DNA of 15,894 nucleotides from Trachipleistophora hominis (lineage: Eukaryota; Microsporidia; Pleistophoridae), in NCBI GenBank assembly GCA_000316135.1, contig JH994098.1:1-15894 (forward strand), written 5' to 3'. This document shows positions 9,541 to 15,894 of the stretch, piece by piece. The notes below the pieces were generated by a model. That model saw only the letters and a list, made by a program, of their open reading frames with translations, ran no database searches and was not told where the DNA came from. The position numbers and the translations under genes were made by a program. The number at the start of each line of letters is the position of its first letter. Positions within the stretch are counted from its first letter, which is position 1.

Positions 9541-11450
9541 GTAAGTAGAAGTATTAATTACCTGATGATAAACAGAAGTATTTATGATTGTTTGATTGTA
9601 AGGAATAGCCTCAACTGTGACCGATAGCATCAGACGATAAATCCTTATCAAGGAATCAAAGAGAAGAGCCTATAAATTAAAAAGATAAACTCTTATGAAA
9701 GAATGCACAAGCTATCCTACACTATAAAATGGTTTAATAGTTGTACTATAAGTACATCATTACTCTTGTCTGATCGTAATACGCTGAACATACTCATAAG
9801 TTGCATAGCAAATACGCACAGTTGAATTGTCTTAACGTATTTCATTCTCTTTGTATTCTTTCCTATCATGGTATCTGCATTGCAAAGGGTATCTCTACGA
9901 TATAACGAAACAATAAAAACGGTTTATATTAATCATGTAGTGTCAATCATATGATATTAATCATACACTACAGATCATTTAGTGTTATAAGAAGTACTAC
10001 TGCCATAGGTTATTCTGTCTAATTCTCCTGTGCCTTGCACAGAGTAAAATATTTTATCTTTAATACATTAAATTGTAGTGCTATGTCAATTATAGTTTAA
10101 TATCAGCAGTTTATTATTCTTTATATCTACTGCTTATAAAGTTTATAAATAATAGATTAATGATAGATTCATTATAACTAGTGTAACTAATAGTTTTAGC
10201 ACCCTAACCATCAATAATACCATCATCTACAGTCATTATTAACAGTAATTATCATAAACCATTACGTACTCTCCTTCTTTTATAGTACCATATTTAATAT
10301 TTATCATTTGTATTGTACAAGAAAGAATTACGAATCGTTTCTTAAACGAGAATGACGTCTTCAATCTTTGACAGTTAAACGATCCTTCCTTATCAGTAAG
10401 AATAAGCAATGAATGGTACGTTTATATTTTTATATAATATTAGTAAAGAATTAAGCATAAGAAACAAAAGAATAATCACTGTAACACCGCTGTAATATCA
10501 GTGTATATTTTCTTTATAAGTATTTAAGTAATAATACGTTTTATCATAGTAATACTGTACAACACCATAATATTAATAATATTTTCCTTTTTACATGTTA
10601 ATTCTTATCATACATAACGGTTGTATCTAATATTAACGTAATATAATGTAAATTATATTTTATTATATTCCTTCTACATTTTAACGTTCGTATCAGCCGT
10701 TAAGATTCGTATTCTATAATAACCTAATTTATTTAATCTTATCAATTACATAAAGTACTTATCTATTCAATCTTCTTAAATATATTTTATCCTTAGTTAT
10801 AGTAGTTTAAATAAAACATCTTATCTTAAGTTATGGTAGTATGTCCTTGTTTAAAACACTTAATACTTTTATTGTATTATTGTTGTAGAGTTAAGCAGTC
10901 CTACGTATGTTAAACAGGTATTATTAAATTAGAGAACGTTAATAATTCATTCTTAGGTTTTATAACAACTTAGACGTTAATTAACTATAAATCAGTTTAA
11001 TTATATCTTTTACACTTAACCATCCATTCTAATATATTCTAATCAATCGTTAGTTAGCGCTTATTTCAACAATTCATTCTAAATTATTCTAATCAATTCA
11101 TCACAGTCTATTCTATAACCAACTCATTCCAATCTACTTTCTAACCAATTCATCCTATTCCAATCTATTCCATAATCAACACATCGTAGTCTATTCAATA
11201 ACTATCAAATCAAAATAAATCATTTCATTAATTTGATACAACATGTCACAACAATGTTCTAAATCAAGAAATGTAATACAACAAAGGAACGCAGTATAAA
11301 ACAAATGCTTAGCACGTATTGTATCGTTTTATATTTTATTTTGTATACCACGTGTTAAATAATAAATTATAAAACGTAAATGGTAACACAACCAAGATGG
11401 GTAGTTAATTTATTATAGCAGTAAAAGGATATTTAATATGGTAAGTATTA
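9541..11450. other. AT-rich gene-free DNA
   Basis: No open frame or RNA signature is supported over 1.9 kb, other than the hairpin listed for 9928-9972. From about 10990 to 11210 the sequence is a degenerate run of TTCTAATC/CAATTCATTCTA-type words, suggesting an old, decayed tandem repeat. AT-rich palindromes such as TAATATTAATAATATTA (near 10570) are common. Confidence 0.55.
9928..9972. repeat. Nested inverted and direct repeat
   Basis: TGTAGTGT (9936-9943) and ACACTACA (9965-9972) form a perfect 8-bp inverted repeat. Inside the loop lies a second perfect palindrome ATCATATGAT (9946-9955). ATTAATCAT also occurs as a direct repeat just before the left arm and just before the right arm. The arrangement could extrude as a cruciform or act as a protein-binding site. 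No neighbouring gene explains it. Confidence 0.45.
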
Positions 11451-11600
11451 GAATACTTAAGTAGGTAGTAGAACACTTAAGTAGGTAATATAATACTTAA
11501 TTAGGTAGTAGAACACTTAAGTAGGTAATATAATACTTAAGTAGGTAGTAGAACACTTAAGTAGGTAATAGAATAGTAAGTAGGTAGTAGAATAGTAAAG
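11451..11600 (+). repeat. Tandem 20-bp repeat in alternating (40-bp) pattern
   Basis: Units of 20 bp start at 11451, 11471, 11491, 11511, 11531 and 11551, followed by shorter decayed copies to about 11600. The shared core is ACTTAAGTAGGTA (one copy has ACTTAATTAGGTA). Units alternate between a form starting GAACAC and ending GTAATA and one starting TAATAC and ending GTAGTA, so the duplicating unit is again a pair. No open frame crosses it. Confidence 0.9.
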
Positions 11601-11839
11601 TATTAAAATATTTCATTTATTAATTGTATCAAAACATGTCATGATGTATTACATTTATTAATTGTATTATAATATAAGACTTATCTGTCATAAAGGATAA
11701 TTCTTTAATTAATATAATTTAATATAAAATTAATATATTATAGCATTTACTTATTAATTATAATTATTTAATAGTATATTAAAGTATAATTACTGCATTA
11801 CACATCATATGATGATATTATTATATCTCTATACATACC

Positions 11840-11906
11840 AATTATTCTAATCTCTAACCCTAATTATCCTAATCTCTAACCCAATTATTATTCTTATCTC
11901 TAACCA
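11840..11906 (-). repeat. Three 21-24-bp repeats containing CTAACCC
   Basis: Units at 11840-11860, 11862-11882 and 11883-11906 share AATTAT.CTAATCTCTAACC. The minus strand reads GGGTTAGAGATTAGGATAATT, which contains GGGTTAG, the usual eukaryotic telomere motif permuted. The motif occurs only once per 21-bp unit, so this is a tandem repeat that resembles telomeric sequence rather than a telomere. Confidence 0.7.
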
Positions 11907-11909
11907 TAT

Positions 11910-11966
11910 ACATTTATCTATATACATTTATCTATATACATTTATCTATATACCCTTTATCTATAT
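11910..11966 (+). repeat. Four 14-bp tandem units ACATTTATCTATAT
   Basis: Perfect copies occur at 11910-11923, 11924-11937 and 11938-11951. A fourth, 11952-11966, has ACCC in place of ACA. The near-identity indicates recent expansion. It directly follows the CTAACCC repeat and lies 170 bases upstream of the ligase gene. Confidence 0.9.
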
Positions 11967-12042
11967 ACATATTCCTAACATTATAACCAATCCTAGTCCC
12001 TAATACCTCTCTAGTACCGTTTCATCATTATAATACCAATCA

Positions 12043-12137
12043 CCCCCACAAAAATAAAAAAAAGGCGCCTCTACTCAACCAATCACTGATACGTTTCCAA
12101 AAAAAGATTTATAACCAAAAAAAAAACAAAACCAAGG
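12043..12137 (+). promoter_or_regulatory. Upstream region of the glutamate-cysteine ligase gene
   Basis: Contains CCCCC (12043-12047), a GGCGCC palindrome (12064-12069), CCAATCA (12079-12085) and a TATA-like TTTATAA (12108-12114) that ends 23 bases before the ATG. The stretch between this box and the ATG is almost pure A and C. No single element is decisive, but a TATA-like box this close to the start suggests a very short leader. Confidence 0.35.
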
Positions 12138-15100
12138 ATGGGTCTACTACGTAACGAAGAATGCGTTTCGTTTGAACGGTTGATGGAGTTAAAGGAGGAG
12201 ATAAAGAGACGGGGCATTGAGCAGTTTGTACGGATATACCGGTGCAAGAAGGACGTAGTTGCACGTTTTAGCTGTGGTGATGAGATTGAGTGCATGTTGG
12301 TTGGGCTGGAGGGAGATGATTATAAGCTGTGCAATGTTGCTGAGGATATGATAGAGTATTTTAGGAACTGTCATAAGAGGATGTTAGAGATATGCAAGGA
12401 CATGGATGGAGAAGAGGGTGTTGTTAGGGATGAGGGTGTTGTTGGGGATGAGGGTGTTGTTGGGGAAGGGGACGTGAGGAGGGATTTAGATAAGGTTAAT
12501 AGGGAAGAGGGTGTTAAGGAAAAGGTTAGGGATGAGGGTGTTGTTAGGGAAGGGGACGTGAGAAGGGATTTAGATAAAGTTAATGGGTTAGAGAAAGACG
12601 ATAAGAAAGACAAAGCAAAAGAGAAAGACAAAGCAACAGAGAAAGACGGTGCAATAGAGAAAGACGATAAGAAAGACAAAGCAACAGAGAAAGACAAAGC
12701 AAAAGAGAAAGACAATGAAAAGTATAATGAGAAAGACAACCACCCCAATACTAACCCTAATACTAACACTAAGACCAGTCCTTTAGAGCCACTAAATAAT
12801 GCAGAGCACGGCCTATCACTCAGAGAGTGCAAGGAAGAACTGCTCTACCTCCTCAAATACAACCCTAAAAGGATAAAAGACCTGTACGGCTACGACACCC
12901 TCAACATAGGCATAACACTCATCCCAGAATACGCATCATACATGGTAGAAACGATCCCTATCTGTCCAATCACACAGCCAGGGCTGTTCCATTCAGACAT
13001 GAAGCAGCGCGTGTCTCTCGTAGAGCACGTCCTTAAGAAATTCATACCGTGCGGTGTGCCTGTGCTTATGACCACGTATCCCCTGATGGGGGTGGGCCAT
13101 TCGTTCTTTGCCAAGAAATTGAAGACGTACGATTTTAGTGCACGTTCTAAGGTCCTTACGTACGATGCCACACGGTCACTCTCCTTTCCTGATAATGCTG
13201 TGAACAACCATCCACGGTTCCTTTCGTTTATGTGTAACATTGCGAAGCGTAGGGGAAGGAAGGTTGAGGGGTACTGTGCGGTGATGAGGGATGAGTGTGT
13301 GAGAGGGGAGGAGATACGCGTACTTACTGAGGAGATGAGGCGTTGTATTGATGATGATGGTAGGGCAGGTTGTAATGGTAGGGATGGTAGGGTAGGTTGT
13401 GATGGCAGGGATGGGGTAGGTGGTGATGGCAGGGATGGGGTAGATGGTGATGGCAGGGATGGGGTAGATGGTGATGGCAGGGATGGGGTAGATGGTGATG
13501 GCAGGGTAGATGGTGATGGTAGGGTAGGTGGTGATGGTAGGGATGGGGTAGGTGGTGATGATAAGTATAACGATAGAGATAACGATAGGGATAAGGATAG
13601 GAGTATTAATCCTATCACCAATAATGATAATCCTACCAATGATAATGATACTAACAACACCAATACTAACACCAATACTAACACAAATACTAACACCAAT
13701 ACTAACAAAGAAGAACAAGACAAGGCACCATTCGTTGATACAGTGTTGATAGACTCAATGGGACAAGGCATGGGCTGTTGCTGCCTGCAAGTAACGGTGC
13801 AGCCCGGCAGTATGGACGATGCCCGTTTTATACACGACCAGTTGGCAATAATAAGTCCTTTGTTGCTCAGACTGACACGTGCTACGCCCTTTGCAGGTGG
13901 TAGGCTGCTTAATACGGATACACGATGGGATATGATCACGTACAGCGTTGACTGTAGGACTGATGAGGAGAGGGGGTGTGAGGTTTATGTGGCTGGGCTG
14001 TGCAAGTGTGGGAGATGCGATGTTTTTGTTAACAATGGGTTTAACAGGGGGGGTAAGACTGGTGTTGATGGTAGAGTTGGTGTTGAGAACGATGTTAAGG
14101 ATGAAGAGGGAGGTATTAGTGGGGGTAAGACTGGTGAGGGTAAGACTGAGGATAAGAATGTTAAGGATGAAGAGGGAGGTAGTAGTGGGGGTAAGACTGG
14201 TGAAGGTAAGACTGAGGATAAGAATGTTGAGGGTAAAGAGCGAGGTAGTAGTGGGGGTAAGACTGGTGAAGGTAAGACTGAGGATAAGACAGTTGAGGGT
14301 AAGACTGAGGATAAGACTGAGGATAAGACTGAGGATAAGACTGGTGAGAACAACGTTAAGGATGCTGATCATAGTCCTAATATTAAGAACAATGATAAAA
14401 ATGTTAAGGAAATCATAAATGGTCATGGCCTAAACAACGGTACGTTCACCCTCAGACAGTCAAAGAAGAGCGCACGTATCCCTAAGAGCAGGTTCTCTGC
14501 AGTTGACCTGTTCCTGTGGGAGGGCGGCCGTAAATACTGCGATCTACCAGTACCACTGCACGAACACTCCCTACGCACACTCAGAGCGCACGGCATAGAT
14601 GACATGCTAAGCACGCACATAGCATCGCTGTTCATACGCGATCCTATGCTCGCGTACGAGCACACGCACGCTGGCGCGTGCGATGACTTCGAGAACATAC
14701 AGAGCAGTAACTGGCGCAGCGTGCGCTTCAAAATACCGCTGGACGATGGCTGGCGCGTAGAACTGCGCACCATGGAAATACAGCCGAGTGTGTTTGAGAA
14801 CAGTGCAATCGTAGGCTTTGTGATGCTGTTCGTGCAGTACGTCCTAAAGACACGCATCAACCTTTACGTGCCGATGAGCTGCGTGAACGACAATTTTAGG
14901 CGTGCCGGTCTCTTTACGCACCCTGCGGGTGCGTATAAGGACGAGCAGTACGAGCGTATGGAACAGCTGTTCAGCTGTGCACGCGATGCTCTTGCACGTA
15001 ACGTGCCGTTCAGCGAGTACAGGCGCATATTTGAAGGATACGCGGTGAAGGTGCCCAAGGACACCACAACGTTCGCGTACCGCACGAATATTTTTGAGAG

Positions 15101-15407
15101 CGGTGATGCTGTGATCAGGGAGGGAACGCTTGATGAGATATTCAACGGCACGCATGAGCAGAAGGGCATCGTTGATCTGCTGATTGAGGAGTACCCGTCG
15201 TACAAGGCAATGCTAACGTTCGTTAAGATGAAGGCGAGCGGAACGCTCGTGTCTGTGGCCGATTATTTCCGGTATTTTGTTGTTAATCATAGGGCGTACG
15301 GCAATGATGGACGTATTAGCAGGGAGGTGTGCAATGATTTGATACGAAAGGTAGATGAGATACGCAGGATGGACCATTGGATGTATCTTAAGAGACGGGA
15401 TGATTAG
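12138..15407 (+). CDS. GSH1: Glutamate-cysteine ligase catalytic subunit (eukaryotic type), enlarged by three insertions
   Basis: Joins glutamate and cysteine using ATP, the first and limiting step of glutathione synthesis, in the cytosol. Conserved blocks appear in family order: CGDEIECMLVG (46-56) with metal-ligand glutamates E49 and E51; PEYASYMVE (263-271) with E264 and E271, at the same 7-residue spacing as the yeast metal ligands; FPDNAVNNHPRF (350-361); DSMGQGMGCCCLQVT (539-553); TRWDMITYSVDCRTDEERG (595-613); FIRDP (832-836); and NWRSVRFK...GWRVELRTMEIQ...FENSA (858-890). Length is 1089 residues against about 640-680 in animals and yeast. The excess lies in three low-complexity insertions, about 90-220, 404-530 and 633-770, each between conserved blocks where the family has short surface loops. 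ATG is the first in frame after TGA at 12087-12089. No intron, frameshift or lost ligand is visible, so it is probably active. The regulatory subunit is not in this window. Confidence 0.96.
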   Translation: MGLLRNEECVSFERLMELKEEIKRRGIEQFVRIYRCKKDVVARFSCGDEIECMLVGLEGDDYKLCNVAEDMIEYFRNCHKRMLEICKDMDGEEGVVRDEGVVGDEGVVGEGDVRRDLDKVNREEGVKEKVRDEGVVREGDVRRDLDKVNGLEKDDKKDKAKEKDKATEKDGAIEKDDKKDKATEKDKAKEKDNEKYNEKDNHPNTNPNTNTKTSPLEPLNNAEHGLSLRECKEELLYLLKYNPKRIKDLYGYDTLNIGITLIPEYASYMVETIPICPITQPGLFHSDMKQRVSLVEHVLKKFIPCGVPVLMTTYPLMGVGHSFFAKKLKTYDFSARSKVLTYDATRSLSFPDNAVNNHPRFLSFMCNIAKRRGRKVEGYCAVMRDECVRGEEIRVLTEEMRRCIDDDGRAGCNGRDGRVGCDGRDGVGGDGRDGVDGDGRDGVDGDGRDGVDGDGRVDGDGRVGGDGRDGVGGDDKYNDRDNDRDKDRSINPITNNDNPTNDNDTNNTNTNTNTNTNTNTNTNKEEQDKAPFVDTVLIDSMGQGMGCCCLQVTVQPGSMDDARFIHDQLAIISPLLLRLTRATPFAGGRLLNTDTRWDMITYSVDCRTDEERGCEVYVAGLCKCGRCDVFVNNGFNRGGKTGVDGRVGVENDVKDEEGGISGGKTGEGKTEDKNVKDEEGGSSGGKTGEGKTEDKNVEGKERGSSGGKTGEGKTEDKTVEGKTEDKTEDKTEDKTGENNVKDADHSPNIKNNDKNVKEIINGHGLNNGTFTLRQSKKSARIPKSRFSAVDLFLWEGGRKYCDLPVPLHEHSLRTLRAHGIDDMLSTHIASLFIRDPMLAYEHTHAGACDDFENIQSSNWRSVRFKIPLDDGWRVELRTMEIQPSVFENSAIVGFVMLFVQYVLKTRINLYVPMSCVNDNFRRAGLFTHPAGAYKDEQYERMEQLFSCARDALARNVPFSEYRRIFEGYAVKVPKDTTTFAYRTNIFESGDAVIREGTLDEIFNGTHEQKGIVDLLIEEYPSYKAMLTFVKMKASGTLVSVADYFRYFVVNHRAYGNDGRISREVCNDLIRKVDEIRRMDHWMYLKRRDD
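12405..12797 (+). repeat. Coding repeat, insertion 1 of the ligase (Lys/Glu/Asp-rich)
   Basis: Begins with copies of GATGAGGGTGTTGTTGGG-type sequence (residues RDEGVV, GDEGVV) and a duplicated block around REGDVRRDLDKVN (about 106-121 and 137-149). It continues with KEKDKATEKD-type units (151-200) and ends in an NPNTNTN tract. The Lys/Glu/Asp pattern could form a highly charged single helix or be disordered. It separates metal ligands E49/E51 from E264/E271, which must fold together. Confidence 0.9.
13347..13727 (+). repeat. Coding repeat, insertion 2 of the ligase (Asp/Gly-rich, then Asn/Thr)
   Basis: A 24-bp unit (GGTGATGGCAGGGATGGGGT plus four bases) is repeated about five times with partial copies, encoding DGRDGVDG units between residues 407 and 474. 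A DNDRDKDR segment follows, then an (Asn-Thr) tract of eight TN pairs encoded by ACTAACACCAAT-type sequence. The first part is G-rich on the + strand and has runs that could form G-quadruplexes. It sits just before the DSMGQGMGCCC block. Confidence 0.92.
14034..14447 (+). repeat. Coding repeat, insertion 3 of the ligase (GKTEDK-rich)
   Basis: Three 66-bp (22-residue) units have the core GGSSGGKTGEGKTEDK (first copy GGISGG), followed by four to five short TEDK repeats. Residues are about 655-735, ending in an Asn/Lys-rich tail. The insertion lies between the DCRTDEERG block and KSRFSAVDLF, where related enzymes have only a short linker. Near-identity of the 66-bp copies points to recent duplication. 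Confidence 0.92.
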
Positions 15408-15600
15408 GCGTAGGGTAGGATGGGGGGTGGTAAGGTAAGATGAGGATGGTAAGGTAAGATGAGGGTGGTAAGGACAGATGGGGGTGGTAAGGTAAGATGA
15501 GGGTGGTAAGATGAGGGTAGTGTAGGGTAAGGTAAGATGAGGTGATAAGGTAAGGTAGGATAGGGGGTATTCTTAGGATAAGAGATGAGAGGTGTTTTTA
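15408..15600 (+). repeat. G-rich degenerate tandem repeat after the ligase gene
   Basis: Irregular copies of GGTAAGGTAAGATGAGGGT fill about 15410-15565, beginning directly after the stop codon. The + strand is almost free of C. Runs such as GGGGGGT and GGGGGT make G-quadruplex or slippage behaviour plausible. The text resembles the G-rich coding insertions of the preceding gene (GGTAGGGATGGGGTA), suggesting the same expansion process in coding and noncoding DNA. Confidence 0.8.
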
Positions 15601-15781
15601 ATGTATCTAAGGATAAGTAACAATGGTAAGGATAACTACTAATGATAAGGTAAGTAACAACGATAAGTAATGCATTATTATCACTATGCAATGGTAATTC
15701 CTACAATGAAATGATTAAGAATGTTAATCTTAATGATTAACATAAAATTACAAATAAATATCTTTTAGCACGTATATTAAG

Positions 15782-15894
15782 GGTTAGTAATGGTAGGATA
15801 GAGAGTTATTATTATTAGGGCTAGAGGGTTATTACCATTACTAACCTTATTACCATTACTAAGATTATTATTATTACTAACCCTATTACTGAGG
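15782..15894. repeat. 18-bp tandem repeat with inverted partner at the window end
   Basis: Units TTATTACCATTACTAACC (15829-15846), a close copy at 15847-15864 and a diverged one at 15865-15883 run toward the end of the window, with a partial fourth. The reverse complement of the core, GGTTAGTAATGGTA, lies at 15782-15795 and pairs perfectly with TACCATTACTAACC at 15833-15846 across a 37-base loop. The array may continue beyond the window. Confidence 0.8.

Noticed and set aside
11441..11446. GTAAGT as a 5' splice site
   Set aside because: It lies in repeat-rich gene-free DNA with no exon on either side.
11451..11600. CRISPR array
   Set aside because: Units are contiguous without unique spacers and the setting is eukaryotic.
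13347..13560. DGDGRDG repeats as calcium-binding or collagen-like domain
   Set aside because: The DNA is an obvious 24-bp tandem expansion; the resemblance to DxDxDG sites follows from biased composition and lacks the full loop pattern.
12890..13939. 349-codon minus-strand frame opposite the ligase
   Set aside because: Much of its length is the reverse reading of in-frame triplet repeats (Leu/Ser/Pro runs), while the + frame carries the conserved enzyme blocks.

Overview
The window looks like nuclear DNA of a eukaryote with intron-less genes and very AT-rich, long intergenic DNA. It holds three convincing protein genes, all on the + strand and together covering about 42% of the window. Each is one uninterrupted frame using the standard code, much richer in G+C than the DNA around it. 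My best guess for the host is a microsporidian or a close fungal-type relative with an expanded, gene-sparse genome. The reasons are: intron-less genes; a CCCC block about 16 bases before one start and an AAATTT element about 24 bases before another, both of which resemble published microsporidian start-proximal signals; and two uptake-type membrane transporters, which suit an intracellular parasite. This placement is inference. No rRNA or tRNA was found that could settle it.

Layout. 1-5044: a gene-free AT-rich stretch of about 5 kb with a cluster of small inverted repeats (1815-1923), an isolated GC-rich island (about 2194-2259) and one weak 122-codon ORF. 5045-6364: a 439-residue major facilitator superfamily (MFS) transporter, probably of the LacY-like/nucleoside-symporter branch. 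6365-7429: AT-rich spacer ending in a GC-richer promoter-proximal segment with a 9-bp inverted repeat. 7430-9406: a 658-residue MFSD1-like MFS transporter whose two six-helix halves are separated by an approximately 280-residue loop containing an Asn-rich tract. 9407-12137: 2.7 kb of AT-rich DNA with five separate repeat structures. 12138-15407: a 1089-residue eukaryotic-type glutamate-cysteine ligase catalytic subunit (first step of glutathione synthesis), enlarged by three low-complexity insertions. 15408-15894: G-rich degenerate repeats, then an 18-bp tandem repeat running off the end.

The genes are not an operon; each has its own long upstream region. A loose functional link is possible: two carriers that could import nucleosides/nucleotides or peptides, and an enzyme that uses glutamate and cysteine for glutathione. 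The most distinctive property is simple-sequence growth throughout: the loops of two proteins and the surrounding intergenic DNA are filled with related short repeats, while the conserved domains stay clean. I see no CRISPR array, prophage, plasmid element or clear transposon, and no evidence for a wholly new multi-gene system.
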